Assembly: GCA_963966105.1 (NCBI GenBank)
Contig: OZ014530.1
Location: 244,393,138-244,457,137, forward strand
From: Volucella zonaria
Taxonomy: Eukaryota > Arthropoda > Insecta > Diptera > Syrphidae
Length of the DNA: 64,000 nt
Direction: 5' to 3'
The notes below the pieces were generated by a model, which saw nothing but the letters and a program-made list of their open reading frames with translations, made no database searches and was not told where the DNA came from. This document shows positions 11,391 through 22,990 of the stretch, piece by piece. The translations under genes and the position numbers were made by a program. The stretch's first letter is position 1. Every line of letters starts with the position of its first letter.

Positions 11391-12360
11391 TATTAAAGAT
11401 CCAAAAGAAAATATTTTAATTTGTGTCGCCATTTTGATCCTAATGTTTTGGGTAAAAGAAGATTAAAATCTGGAGCTATTCCCACAATTTTTCTTGGCAA
11501 TTTCTCTAATGAGGATTGCTTATATGATGAATTATCTACTTTACAACTCCCCGCAAAAAGAAGGTACTCATAAAGCAGTTGCTTAGAAGCTAAATGTTCC
11601 AATTGTGAGAAGTATGTTAAATTGACGGACTATTATCGGAAAAAAATTATACTCATACAAAAACGAAATTTTAGACTAAAAACCACGGTGAACCACCTGA
11701 AGAAAATATTAAGAAAAAAAAGGAAATCAGGTGAAACTACTAGAAAAAACTCTGATATAATAAATATTGAGTCTTGCAATATAAGCGAGGAATCAACAAT
11801 TTTTTATAGATTGCAGTTAAGCAGTTGTCCAAAAATATTTACCAAAAAGGAAATGTGGTTCGTACAAAATATATTTTATGTATCTCAATCAGCATATTTA
11901 TTTTTGAGAAATAAATTGAATCTGAATTTGCTTCATATAAGTACTGTTAATCGTTGGGCTCCAGTCAAATGCCTTCAGCCAGGATCAAAAAATTTTGCAT
12001 TTGAAGATTTAAGAAAAAAATGTTGCCTTTTGGAAGATCGGGATAGGAGAAATGTTATATTAATTTTTGATGAAATAGCAAAACTCAGGGAACTACGGTA
12101 CAATCCACAATTGAATTTAGTAGATGGTTTTGAAGATTTGGGTTTTCCCAGAAATAAACAAATTGGAAAACAAGTTTGTGTTTTTATGATCAGGGGATTG
12201 ATCATAATTTCAAATACATGCTAAATTATTTTGTATCCAAAAGTGGGTTATCTGGAGAGACGAGAATAGTTAAAGAAAAGGAAGTATTCTTTCCGAAATT
12301 GGCATAAATGTCCGAGCTATTACTTGCGATCAAGCATTGTTTGTATGACTTTCCATATTT
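11391..12360 (+). pseudogene. P-like (THAP/P-element superfamily) transposase, N-terminal part
   Basis: The frame at 11415-11495 reads CRHFDPNVLGKRRLKSGAIP followed by TIFL. This is the C-terminal half of a THAP zinc finger (CxxH and the AVPTIF-like end), the DNA-binding domain of P-element transposases. A basic coiled stretch follows from 11622 (200 open codons) and then NVILIFDEIAKL, which matches the first catalytic aspartate region (FDE) of the P/THAP9 family. After a frameshift, IGINVRAITCDQ resembles the second acidic region. The coding sequence breaks at 12360, within YDFPYL, where a LINE has inserted; it resumes at 15049. The first half of the zinc finger is not seen. Confidence 0.75.
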
Positions 12361-12419
12361 ATTATAGGGTAATACGTATCTTTAGTGATAGGAAATTATA
12401 TGAATCAAAAAAAAACTGA

Positions 12420-13330
12420 ACTTTAGTTGCTGATGTTTCAATATAAGGTCAATGCGGAAAAACTGGGATAGGTTTTGCGCAAGCATAAACCCCCTACTGA
12501 CAAGTCTTAAAATTATTGATGTAATGGAGATAAATATTAAGAAGGAAAACAACAAACATTATACAATAGACGGCTACAATCCAGAATATATAAACAGAAA
12601 TAAACAAAGAAGAGGAGGAATAGCCATATATATATAAAAAATGATATAGAGTATGACTTTCAAGAATTAAATAGTGAATCTCTCAGAATAAAAATTAGAA
12701 GCGGAGCTAAAGTAGAGTATTTGTATGCAGTTTACAGGCCAGCGGCATTAAGTATAAAAGACTTTATTGAAGAACTTGGAAACCTACTCCAGCAAACAGC
12801 AAGGCAAAAAAATAGAGATATGGTGTTAATGGGTGACATGAACATTAATATTGGGGATATGATCAAATTCACGCACTCAATGGTTTAATTAACATTATAA
12901 AAGAAGATACAAGGGTTGATCTAAATCGAGGATCATCAACGCTGATTGACCATATACAATAGCTGTCAACTTAACAGATAGACAAATGGTTTCAGCAGTC
13001 ATCGAGAGCGACGTTTCTGACCACTTCCCGGTGGCTTATGGGACACTCGACCCATGCAGCAGTGAGTTCCCAATTGACAGAGCACCTCACTTAAAAAACA
13101 GCTTGGTGGACGAAAAGACACACCTATCAAATTGGGAGACGCTATTGATAGACGAAAACGTGGGGGTAACATACAACAAATTATCAACGACTATGCAGAA
13201 CATATATAAAAACTCCATGATCGTTGAAAAACCAAAGCGTAAAAGCCGACTAAACCCTTGGATCACGCCCTACATTCGCGAAAAATGTAAACAAAGAGAT
13301 GATCTCTTGGATGGAAGAACAACAGACTAA
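12420..13330 (+). pseudogene. LINE ORF2 endonuclease domain and linker
   Basis: The endonuclease nicks target DNA for target-primed reverse transcription. The frame gives NWDRFCASINPLLTSLKII, a metal-binding glutamate region (VMEINIKKENN), RGGIAIYI, YAVYRPAA, LMGDMNINIGD and, after a shift, SDVSDHFPVAYG, the catalytic SDH. A linker follows with KSRLNPWITPYIREKCKQRD, which usually precedes the reverse transcriptase. Frameshifts occur near 12636, 12865 and 12958. Confidence 0.82.
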
Positions 13331-13499
13331 ATAAAACTTATGAAGCAGAGTACAAGAAATAACGAAACAAAGTTAATAAAATCATTTTCTGGCAAAGGTC
13401 CAGTTTCTATAAAGACGAATTTAACGCGGTTAGAAATAATCCCCGTAAAACATCGAGCCTTGTCAACGGAATAATGGGGGAAAAAAAAAACAAAGCTTA

Positions 13500-14940
13500 A
13501 ACGAGATACTTGTGAAAAACTTTCCATCGGAAAAATGTTATACAGGACTTTCAAACAAATGTGCAAAACATTTCTCTGAACAAACGATTCATATTATCCA
13601 CAATTGTGATAACATAACGTCAACACACATCAATACAACCGTACACAACTCCATCTTCATAGAGGAAACGTGCGTTGAAAAGGTATATAAAATTTTAACA
13701 TTACTGGATCAAAACAAATCAGCAGGGATCGGTGGCATTAGAACGAGAGACATTAAAATGCATGCGGATGTACATATTTGCTCTAATTATCACGAAAGTC
13801 ATTAACCAGAGTCTAAATGAATGCAAGATACCGAATATATTAAAAACATCTATTGTAAGACCAATCTACAAAGGCGGTGCTGTCATGTCTTTGTCATGTT
13901 TATAGACTTTAGCAAAACATTTGACACCCTGAATCATGCGAAGCTGATAGAAGCATTAAACCGACTTGGAATCAGCGGTACCTTGGCCGACTGGCTTTAA
14001 GACTATTTAAGTGGAAGAACTTTTCAAGTTAGAAATAAGAGCGCCCTTAGTAAAGAGACTACTGCCCCATTTGGAGTTCCTCAAGGTTCAAAGTTAGGTG
14101 CCCTGTTATTCATACTTTTCACAAACGAGCTAATGCGAGTCTTTACAAATGGCATTCCATTCGCGTTCGCGGATGATATAGTTAGACATAGGTGTCCTGT
14201 CACTGGTTTACAAGTAATGCAGGCGGAATTCGATAAAGCTGTAAACTGGTGTCATGATAATGGCCTGATTTTAAATGCGGCGAAGACGAAAATAATGCAC
14301 ATCCGGGGACCACACCACAAAGCCACTGACCTGAGAGTAACCCTCAAAAGGCACAAATGTCAGAAAGTCCTCTCGAACCAAGAAATCGAATTAATCGAGA
14401 CATACAAATACCTTGGGGTAACCATCGACAGCCATCTTCTGTGGAATGTGCACATAGAGAAACTCCGCTCCAACCTCAGGCAAGCACTTTATGCCGTGGT
14501 GTACCTGGGCTACTACTCCACGTTCGAAGTACAAAAACAGGTATACTATACTCTCTTGGAGACAAAACTGAGATACGGCATACTAGCATGGGGTAATGCA
14601 TCAGTTACGCACATTAATAAGCTGCAAGACCTTCAAAACTCCATTGTGAAGAAAATGCAAACTCGACATTCCAACAACAACACAGGACATGGAAGTTTCA
14701 AGGTGTTAAGTGTCCAATAAATATTCCAAATGAAACTTGCTCTTGAATATTAAGATGAAACTCGCTTCAAAGACCCGATAGATCATCAGCAGAACACTAG
14801 AAGAAGAGTACAAGGAATGTTAAAAATCCCGATGACCTACAATACGTACGGCAAGAGACAACTGCAGCATAGCGTCCCAACCGTATTCAACCAGATACCA
14901 AACTCCCTGAAGGACATCCGAAACCCGAAAGTAAAGTAAA
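13500..14940 (+). pseudogene. LINE ORF2 reverse transcriptase domain
   Basis: The palm starts with NKSAGIGGIRTRDIK. A deletion near 13880 removes the fingers (the NYRPI...FGFQ part). The frame resumes with MFIDFSKTFDTLNHAKLIEA (motif A) and a stop at 13998. Then come FGVPQGSKLGALLFILFTNEL (motif B) and PFAFADDIVRHR (motif C; both aspartates kept at 14172-14177). The thumb region NGLILNAAKTKIMHIRG and ETYKYLGVTIDSHLLW follow in an open frame of 195 codons (14133-14720). The end, YNTYGKRQLQHSVPTVFNQI, is in another frame. Confidence 0.85.
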
Positions 14941-15048
14941 TATCTGCTCTTGAAAAATAATCTTCTGCAGATAAGTCAAACGGCTTCGCAGGAAGAAATG
15001 TAAATATGTTTGAATTTCGCAAAATAAAAGTGTAAAAAAAAAAAAACG

Positions 15049-16331
15049 TTTGAGCAAGTCACTTAGAAATGGGTTATTAAAATCCAACCTAAGTACTTCT
15101 GATGGTGTTGTTAGTTTTAAAATTGTTAAGGAGCTACTCGTATATGAATTTCAGAAAAGTAGAAAAACCAAAATGTGAGTGAAATTAAAAAATCAACACA
15201 TTTCGCCAAATAGTTTCGAAAAAATGAGAGTAAAATTGGCTACTCAAGTTTTTAGTAGAACTGTTGAAGCAACAATAAAAACAGTCATGGAAACTTGTGG
15301 TTTTAAGCAAAGCTCCTCGGATATTGCACTTGCAACAGACAATTTTATCTGTGAAGTGGACCTAATTTTCGACTGTATGAACAGTGCATCATTAAAGGGA
15401 AATGATTTGTATAGGTCAGCTATTCAGATCAACAATGTACCACATAATTTCATTAAAAGTCTTGTAAAATACGTCGAAGGATGGTCTTTTATTAACAAAT
15501 CAAAACCAGTTGAAGTCATAGATGGAATGAAGCAATCACTTAATGGTTTATTGCTTCTGGCTGAAGAAAACCTAAAGCCAGATTCCGATAATTTTTTTTT
15601 AATAACTAAGCGGCTCAATCAAGATCCTTTAGAAAATTTGTTTTCCATTGTTCGACAAAAAGGTGGCAACAAAAACAATCCCTCTTTGGCAGAATTTAAT
15701 ACAATCATAGCCAAAATCATTGCAACAAATATAGTGCAAAGTACTTCACTGGCTAACTGCGAAGAAGATAGTGATATAATGCGTAATGTAACAATATCAG
15801 AGAAAAATTTAACAGATTTAAATGAGCTACCCGAACAACATTTGAAGGAAGATGATACTGTAATGCATTTACATATATGAGGTATATCCAGAATATTTTA
15901 TTGAAGACCATTTTAATAATGTTTCACAAATCAATATTGACCTTTTGTCGATGAGATATTTTTTGTGATACGTGGCATTCAAAGTACTACCAAAGATTGA
16001 TAGCGATACTTTCAGTGTTAGTATCAGAAAAGTTGATGAAGTTTTATCGTGCTCATCCCAGTTGTTCATCTTCCAAAAAAAAACTATAGAAATGATAGTA
16101 ATTTTGGAAATTTAAATGCGTGGTGTTGGTAAGAAACACATCTTAATATTTCATTCTGAATTTTCTAACAGTCCTGAAATAGTTGGCATAAAGGCAAAAA
16201 TTATTGCAAAATGCAAGGGGTTTTACTTCGATAGTTCATGCCTTGGGCATAAAATAAAAATAGCTGAATTTGTTATTTTAATTCTACTGCGAAAGCATTG
16301 CTCTTGGGCGGTTGAAAAAAAATTAACGTAA
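15049..16331 (+). pseudogene. P-like transposase, C-terminal part
   Basis: This continues the transposase interrupted at 12360. It opens with SKSLRNGLLKSNLSTSDGVV, runs through an in-frame stop near 15175 and then an open frame of 233 codons (15179-15880) with KMRVKLATQVFSRTVEATIK and DPLENLFSIVRQKGG. The last motif corresponds to the (L)ExFFxxxRxxxG catalytic-glutamate region of P and THAP9 proteins. Beyond 15880 the frame decays: YVAFKVLPKIDSDTFS, then CKGFYFDSSCLGHKIKIAEF and the end at 16331. No terminal repeat was found. TACTCGTA at 15135 is a possible 6-bp in-frame insertion. Confidence 0.8.
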
Positions 16332-16391
16332 GTGTAGTAAAAAGGTTCAAAAGAATGTTTTCAAAATTTCATAAGCGCTTTATTATAATTT

Positions 16392-16715
16392 TCAAATGCC
16401 CCAATTTAAATTAGACAAAATCAAAAATTTATCCTCAAGCCGCAAGTGTGGTATTTTTCCGTGGACGCCCGTTTGGAGAAGACCGCACGGTTTCAAGTTG
16501 CTGGACTTATATCGCTGGCACTCAAGGCAGTTGCCAATATGCTTAGTGACATCTCTCCTCATGCCTGGCCAGTAGAATCTGCAAGCAATTTTTGCAAAAG
16601 CCCGTTCGACTCCATAGTGACCAGCTGAAAAGGCTTCATGGTAATTTATAAAGATTGTTTCTCGTTCATGAGAGGCTATTACAAGTTGCGTGTTTTCTGT
16701 AGAGAATTCCATCAT
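16392..16715 (-). pseudogene. Gypsy integrase zinc-binding N-terminus
   Basis: An open frame of 107 codons shows the HHCC zinc-binding domain: NYHEAFSAGHYGVERAFAKI, FYWPGMRRDV and CLECQRYKSS. This domain lies at the integrase N-terminus and helps it assemble on cDNA ends. The catalytic core is missing; the coding potential ends at about 16392. Confidence 0.85.
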
Positions 16716-16813
16716 TTAATAAATATCCTCGAGATGTCTATGTTTTTAGGTTTTCATCATTATTTTCGAAAGAATCTATTATTGCTCTGAGTTGTTCATC
16801 GTTTAATTGAGCC

Positions 16814-17383
16814 TCACGAACTTCCTTTGGTCTTCTGGAAGGTACATATATCAATTTCAAAACAACAGAGGTTACATCCAGATTCACTTTCGGCGGTGGT
16901 GCAGCAGGGGGGTCTAGATAACATTTCAGCTATAGGGTTTGTCCTTCCTGGTGTGTATTCTATTTTAAAGTTATATGCCTGGAGTTGTAGTGCCCAACGG
17001 GGCGGTCCTCCTGTAGGTGATTTGAGACTCATAAGCCATTTCAGGGGTTGATGATCAGTCATCAGAAGGACTTCACCTCCTTCAATACAGCCACGAAACT
17101 TGCTTACTGTCCATACTATAGTAAGGCCTTCTCGCTCTGTGGTCGAATAGTTGCGTTCGGCGGCCGTATATTCAATTGGGTGCTCTTCAGCTCTCTCCCC
17201 ATGGACCAGAACTGCGCCGATAGCATAATTGCTGGCGTCTGCTTTTAAGCGGTATGATTTGGAGTCATTAGCATGTTGAAGGGTTAGTGCTGTAGTGAGA
17301 CGAGTTTTTTCCATTTCAAATGCTTCCTGTTCCCACTTCCATATTGCAGATTTCTTTGTTAAATTGCTCAGCGCTTTTGACAC
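16814..17383 (-). pseudogene. Gypsy RNase H domain
   Basis: An open frame of 189 codons reads YRLKADASNYAIGAVLVHGE, ERNYSTTEREGLTIVWTVSK, LMTDHQPLKWLM and TPGRTNPIAEMLSRPP. These are the acidic motifs of the RNase H that degrades the RNA strand during reverse transcription: the DAS, the ERE glutamate and TDH. In most Ty3/gypsy elements the ending is ADALSR; here it is AEMLSR. It is the best-preserved part of this element. Confidence 0.9.
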
Positions 17384-17559
17384 GTCTGCAAAGTTTTTAA
17401 TAAATCGTCGATACCAGGGACAGGTTTGCAGAAACGATATTGCCAGTTTGGTGTTTTTCGGTTCAGGTCGGTCAATAATTGCTGAAGCTTTGTCGGGGTC
17501 AACTTGAATACTGTGTTTTGTAATCAGATGTCCAAGATATTTAATGACCGAACAACAAA

Positions 17560-18011
17560 AGTTGGATTTGCTTCTATTTACCTTTAGCTTGAAATCCGTC
17601 GGAGATCTTGTAGATGTTCCTCGAAACTGCTGGAACAGATGATGATATCATTTAAGTAAACAAGGAGAAATAAGTCCGGAAGACCGTTGCGGAATTTTTC
17701 CATTAGCCTCTGGAAAGTTGCTGGAGCGTTTCGTAGTCCGAAGGGCATCCGAACGGTGTAATGAATGCCGTTTTTTCAACATCGTTTTCATATATTTGTA
17801 TTTGGTAATACCCGGTTTGGAGATCCAGCGTACTTTTGAAAATGGTTTTCTTGGTAGAATGCAGCAGGTCATCAATTCTGGGTAGTGGGTACCTATCCGG
17901 GACTGTGATGCTATTTAGCTGCCTGTAGTCTGCACAAACTCGTATGCCGTTATCCTTTTTAAGCACTAACATGACTGGGACTGCCCATGGTGACTCACAT
18001 TTTTCGATCAC
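17560..18011 (-). pseudogene. Gypsy reverse transcriptase palm with altered YLDD box
   Basis: The frame at 17703-18011 shows the fingers and palm: SPWAVPVMLVLKKDNGIRVC, DYRQLNSITVPDRYPLPRID and STLDLQTGYYQIQI (motif A, aspartate present). A frameshift near 17730 follows. The catalytic box at about 17647-17658 reads YLND; Ty3/gypsy elements normally have YLDD or YVDD. The asparagine codon AAT (17650-17652) replaces an aspartate, so this copy is catalytically dead apart from its frameshifts. Confidence 0.85.
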
Positions 18012-18735
18012 GCTCTGCCTTAAGTTGCTCTCTTCTAATAGGTGAGAGTCTGTAAGGAGTCACCGCTATTGGTTCAAGTTTGCCTGTATTTATTTTATGG
18101 ACTGCGTATGAAGTTGGCTCTGTTATGGGATCGAACACGCTTTCTTCTTGTGAAAGGAGTTCATTAAGCTGTTGTTTTTCTTGGCTTTTTAATTCATATG
18201 CCTCGTTATCACGTAGCTCAATGTCAATCGTCAGGATCTCTGAGAACCAAGGCTCCAGAGATACATCTTCTTCAAGTCGTATTAGCCCAGGAAACAGGTT
18301 GTCACTTAAGCTCTATGGTGATACATGGCTTGCTCACAGCGAATCGTGGGACATGTGCTGTATGAAGCTTGGTGAGTATTTATTGTCTTGAGCGTTTTGC
18401 CTTTCGTAAGCTGTGATCTTTCTCTTTTGCGAAGTACCAAAAGCTGAAACTTGTTTTGAACTAGTATTAGATCTACACGTCGGTGTGGCAGCGAGCGTTG
18501 AAATTGGTTCATGGTGATTGAAACAAATTAGGAAAGCATTAATCTGCTTGGTAGGAGATTCCGTCATACATTGCGCTGCATTCTTTCCTAATTGGAATCT
18601 TGGGTGTGCTTGAGTCTTTTGCTTAGTAGCACGACCTTCGATATCATTGGTCAATACGAAAGGGGAAAGTTTTTTGGAAATAGTAGTGTGAGATGTGTCG
18701 TAAAACTCGAATTGCTTCTTGATTTTGTCAGAAAA

Positions 18736-19060
18736 CTACCAAATCCGTTGTCCCAAGTCTAGAACAATTCCGTTTTCCTCAAGAAAATCGATGCCTATCA
18801 GTATGCGGTTGTCTGTGGCTTCTTGCAGTGCAATAAATTTGATAGGTCGTAAACGGTTTACAATTATGATGTTAGTTTCACACATGTAGATTTCCTGTTG
18901 ACGTGAGTGCCCATCTGCGAGCTTAACGTCAGCATTGGCTTTTACAGAACTTGGTGCCATTGCGCAGAAGATGTATGAAAAATTTTCTACTGGCATCACT
19001 TATATGCGCAGTAGTATCAATATACGCTATTCCTGTTTCACCATGTGAAGCAATGGTTAA
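18736..19060 (-). pseudogene. Gypsy aspartic protease region
   Basis: On the minus strand AYIDTTAHISDAS, at about 19000-19035, fits the (F/Y)IDTGA active site of retroviral-type aspartic proteases, with threonine for glycine. Downstream come IVNRLRPIKFIALQEATDNR and ILIGIDFLEENGIVLDLGQR, the typical ILG(M/I)DFL end of the domain. A frameshift separates the two parts. Confidence 0.75.
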
Positions 19061-19500
19061 ACGAGACTGTCGATGGGCCCTTTGGTAAGTCCTTGCACTT
19101 AGGGCAGTTCGATCTAATAAACCCTGGTGCCTTGCATTTATAGCAGTATATGGGACTTTCAGTCGGCGTTTTTGTCTTCTTCTCAGACTTTGGTTTTTTC
19201 GGCAATCAACAGTCGTATGGCCAACGTATTTGCAAAAATTACAACGCTTTTTCTCAGAAATGGATGCATTGAATTGTTGTTGTAGGTTTTCGTGAATCGC
19301 GATCTCAATTGCTCTGGCTGTGCTCAACAAGCCTTGGAACGTGGTGAAACTGTCTCTTAGAACGTCATCGCGTATGCGTATGTGCATCAAGCCGTAAATC
19401 ATATCGAGTGCCATGGTCTCGTTTGGGATTGTGTATAGAACATTTGCTAACAGCGCTCGCGTTCCCCTCTGAATTTAGCCATGCAATTGCTAAAGCTGCC
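19060..19500 (-). pseudogene. Gypsy gag C-terminus with CCHC zinc knuckle
   Basis: MALDMIYGLMHIRIRDDVLR and LSTARAIEIAIHE match the C-terminal capsid part of gypsy gag proteins. CNFCKYVGHTTVDC at about 19190-19240 is a CX2CX4HX4C knuckle, the RNA-binding nucleocapsid motif. It is followed by a basic tract. Upstream of about 19480 the frame is lost. Confidence 0.85.
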
Positions 19501-19899
19501 TTTGATGGTCATTTGCCTTTGCTTAGCTATCTATTAAGCGTATACTGCGGTTCTCGGATAGCATACGCGCGGTAGAGAGAAAGCCAAAGTGGCTTATAGA
19601 GGGAGTTCTCGGAAGGAGAATGGAGACCGAACGAGAGTGCAACAGCCGAGCTCTACAGTGTTAAGTTTTCTGGTAAAACTATACCAAAAACTGTACAAGA
19701 AGTAACACGTTCATGTGGCTTTAACATTGCGCCAAGTAGAAGATTTATTTGAAAGAATTATTTGATTAACATTTTTTCACATAAGTCAAGTTGAATTACC
19801 CATTTGTGCCCTCACTTAATATGCTGGAATACTTTATTCAACACTATTCAATTTTGTTTATAATCAAAATATAAGAACATTCAATTGTTATAAGTAGAC
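19501..19899. other. Spacer between gypsy and copia remnants
   Basis: No gene recognised. It could hold the 5' leader or LTR of the gypsy element to its left, but no paired repeat supports that. Confidence 0.4.
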
Positions 19900-20330
19900 A
19901 GCAGTTTTTTTGTTGTTGTCTGTTCGCGTCCTTTTAATCCTATCATTGTTCGCAGATATTTATTTATATCCTCAAGCTTTTCATAAGCTGACACATAATT
20001 TAAATCGAGAGGATTATCCTCATACCGCCCTCGTATGAAATGGGTTTTTCACTAAGTGTATTGCACTTTGATCAAACACATTAAATACCGGCCTTTCCTT
20101 CATTCCACATATGTTTTCAATAAGCCTTTTAGCCAAATAAGTTCTTTCACAGCCATAGTTATAAATTTATATTTGGACTCTAGATATTGTTGATAGTGAA
20201 ACTGGATTTTGGGAGGTCGATTCCCAGCTTACTGGTCCACCGTTTAACATAATTATCACTCCCGATGTTGTTCGTCTAGTTGCCCCATCTCCATCTGATC
20301 TGAACATAATCCCATACTCAGTTGTTTACT
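19900..20330 (-). pseudogene. Copia RNase H domain remnant
   Basis: Frames on the minus strand give SDGDGATRRTTSGVIIMLNG, GPVSWESTSQNPVSLSTISR, LAKRLIENICGMKERPVFNV and SAIHLVKNP. These match the copia RNase H series (SDADWA..., SWKSxxQxxVxLSTxEAE, DNQSAI), with the acidic residues partly changed. Stops are frequent toward 19900. Confidence 0.78.
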
Positions 20331-20479
20331 TGAGATATCTGAAAATCCTTTTGACTGTATTTTCACGCACAAGTGCATCTAACTTCCAACAGCCTGCCTA
20401 TATGGAAAACTGTATTAGTTATTGGATTTTCACAATTACTCACTGCCTGATTTGTGTCCACAGGCGTTGATACTGCATT

Positions 20480-21061
20480 GCAGTTTTCCATTTTCAATTT
20501 TGCCAAAATCGTTCATGTATATGCTTTCTGACTTAACTTGATACATTATTCACCTTCCTGTAAGTATCCAGGGATGTTACCGTTTAAAGCTTGTATATCG
20601 AGGCCTCGTAACTGTTGCATGACTAGTTCAATGTCTGCCTCGTGGTCTGATGCAATCATTGTAAATAGCCAAAATTACTATCTTTCGATTTACCCTGCAT
20701 GTAAACAGACTAGTATCTGCCTCCGGTGTCACTACATCAAACCATAAAGGCTATTTACTATCTTGCAAACATTTCCTGTTTCACCATCGTATCCCTGCGG
20801 TTATTTCATGTAGACGTCCTCCATTAGTTTTCCATATAGGAAAGCAATGCTCACGTCAAATTGACGTAATGTCATTCCGTTCTTCGCTGCCAATGATAAA
20901 ACAACACGAATCGAAGCAAATATTACCTCTGTGCTGAATGTCTTCTCATAATCAATGCCATACTCCTGGGTGAAGTCACGCACCACCAACCGTGCCTTGT
21001 ACCGTTCGATATCGCCTTCCGGATTGTATTTTACTTTGTAGACCCATTTGTTATCAACCAC
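20480..21061 (-). pseudogene. Copia reverse transcriptase
   Basis: KWVYKVKYNPEGDIERYKAR, LVVRDFTQEYGIDYEKTFS and MTLRQFDVSIAFLYGKLMED (motif A region; the usual DVxxAFLxGxL) are in one frame (20801-21061). The catalytic YVDD box has been lost: only MIASDHEADIELVMQQL of that region remains near 20620-20670. ILAKLKMENCNAVSTPVD near 20490-20540 is the classic copia connection motif. Confidence 0.85.
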
Positions 21062-21559
21062 CTTTCTGTCTTTTGGTCTCTCTACAAATTTCCACGTTTA
21101 GTTTGTCATCAGTGAAGCATACTCCTGATTCATTGCCTTTTTCCAATCCGCTGAGTCTATTGATTTCATTTCCTCGACGTGCAATAGCTAGTCAGCATTG
21201 CAACATTGCTGCTGGTATAGAAGGTTTTCCACATTTACCTTGATTTTCTCCGCACTACCAAACCTCCGCTTTTCGATTTGTTTTTACCTAGATAATCAAA
21301 TAATCTCCTTGTCTACGCAACCTGTCTTAAACAATGGTGATGACCCTCCGGTGAATGATCTGCTGTCCGTTGTTCATGGCTTTCGTATGTCATTTCGAAG
21401 TTATTTCCGTCTTCGGCTTCATCCAGTTCAGTTTTAACCTCGCTGATTTATTTTTCCTTGCTCCTGTAAACCAGTATCTCCACCACATTCTCTTTAACGA
21501 ATCTCACTACTCTAACGACCACAATTTTGTTTATTTCCACATTCGGGGTTCCGGATTTC

Positions 21560-22209
21560 ATTGTACCCGACTTAAATGCATTTCTTTGTCCTTGCGTCCA
21601 ATTTCTGCATTTGTTGCTTTAAATTGTGGACGAAAACTTCCGACCCAAAAGCCCTCAGATACCCAAACATAGTGTATCTACCATACCACAGTTCATATGG
21701 CATATTTCCACTCGTATCACTGATACTGAAAACAAAAACAGCGATATTCACAGCTTCTGCCAAGAATTCGTGCCGCCTCAACAACCGTTCTATTCTCTCG
21801 TTCTGCTGATCTGTTCTGCTCCGGACAATACGTTTTCACGTCGCCAACTTGTGACTTGTTTTTCAACGCTATAAAACGAACAACAGTCCTTAAACAAAAG
21901 AAAATACATTGATCCTCCAAGGGATTCCGTCTGCATTGGTCCACAAACGTCGGCTTGGATCACCTCCGCCTGTCCTTTACTGACTCTAAAGCTCTCTCCA
22001 TGACATTGATTCAAACTGTTGATATCGCTGTTCCCTGAGCTGATAGTTATTTTGGTATTGAGTTGCATTTTGTGGAGATATCCATCACGTACTTCCACTG
22101 CAACATTGCATTTGTTGGAGTCTGAGCTATGCGTAAAACCTTTGTACATAACGTGTGTACCAGCAAATAAAATTCTATGTAACTTTGGAACATACAAAAA
22201 ATCCAGCAA
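21560..22209 (-). pseudogene. Copia gag-pre-integrase and integrase core
   Basis: LDFLYVPKLHRILFAG is the copia motif between protease and integrase. GQAEVIQADVCGPMQTESLG holds the first catalytic aspartate of the integrase. TYCPEQNRSAERENRTVVEA holds the glutamate of the core (PxQNGxAERxNRT). MPYELWYGRYTMFGYLRAFG is the typical segment after the core. An internal deletion between the first and last catalytic parts removes the middle aspartate region. The frame is broken several times. Confidence 0.85.
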
Positions 22210-22337
22210 TTTGTTTTTGTTTCAGTTCCTTCCATCAAAGCACTTTATAGTATTTAAATTGTTCCAGTACCCGGCGCCTTCAGATCTCCTCCGTCTGTAA
22301 TTTTTAGTTCTCTTGGTGGATTTCCTCGACAAGATAT

Positions 22338-22990
22338 ATGAGCAATGTGCGAAGTATGACATACGCCAGGATAGGAAAAGAGAAGATCTTTGGTGTGGCA
22401 GTTGGTAAGTATAGTTTACACGACACCACATCAGGCAACGGACTTAGGTTTATTGACTTTGTGGCGGGACGAAATATTACTACTGAAAGCACACGGTTTC
22501 CTTATCTCAAAATAGATAAGGGGACGTGGCGGTCTCCAGATCATCAAACGCTAAATCAAATTGATCATTTTACGATAGACGTAAGACATGCCTCCAGTAT
22601 TCTGGACGCCCGAACGTTACGCGCAGCCAATATTAACTCGGATCACCACCTTGTTGCAGTAAAGGTGCGAATACGGATTTCCCAAGCGATACAAAAAAGA
22701 ACAACAATTTCTATACCGCCAGCGTTAAGTACAGAAGACCAGTGGCAACGCCGCAAATGCTGTGCTGGGCTTTACCCGATCACCAACAAGAAATCTCTGG
22801 CTTGACAAAGAATGCACACGCAACTAACCAAGATGCCTACAAGGCGGCGCAGCAATGCAGGACGAGAGCTACTCGTGAGCTCTACGAGCAGAAAAGATGG
22901 GAAGAACATGGGCTTCTGCAGAAGAAGAAAAAAAAAACAACGAGAAGCGCTATTGAGAAGAAGCCCAACATTCAGCCGTCAGGCAGAATA
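22338..22990 (+). pseudogene. RTE-like LINE endonuclease domain
   Basis: An open frame of 155 codons contains RIGKEKIFGVAVGKYSLHD, SGNGLRFIDFVAGRNITTES, KGTWRSPDHQTLNQIDHFTI (the TWxSPD and NQIDH motifs) and NINSDHHLVAVKVRIRIS (the catalytic SDH). In the linker, after a shift, KAAQQCRTRATRELYEQKRW matches the basic segment of the family. The N-terminal third of the domain (GDFNA) is almost entirely lost. Confidence 0.85.

Larger units (their letters stand above)
12361..15048 (+). mobile_element. CR1-like LINE inserted in the P-like transposase
   Basis: A non-LTR retrotransposon with an endonuclease, a reverse transcriptase and a 3' A-run (15034-15046). The left junction is at about 12360 and the right at about 15048. 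The P-like reading frame resumes on the far side at the next expected residues, with about three T shared by the two junctions. The element is 5' truncated and internally deleted. It is related to the LINE at 47663-58050: both share the endonuclease motifs, the AFADD/AYADD region and the C-terminal YNTYGKRQL / YNNYGRRQL ending. Confidence 0.85.
16392..19500 (-). mobile_element. Ty3/gypsy retrotransposon remnant (gag-pol, no LTR recognised)
   Basis: Read on the minus strand, the order is gag nucleocapsid, protease, reverse transcriptase, RNase H, then the start of integrase, as in Ty3/gypsy elements. The integrase is cut after its zinc-binding domain at about 16392. The gag side is truncated at about 19500. 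Frames are broken in many places. No paired LTRs are visible, so its borders are approximate. Confidence 0.88.
19900..22215 (-). mobile_element. Ty1/copia retrotransposon remnant (pol)
   Basis: Read on the minus strand, the order is gag-pre-integrase, integrase, reverse transcriptase, RNase H. Integrase ahead of reverse transcriptase is the copia order and the reverse of the gypsy element beside it. Stops, deletions and frameshifts are numerous. No LTRs were found. It abuts an RTE-like LINE at about 22330. Confidence 0.88.
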
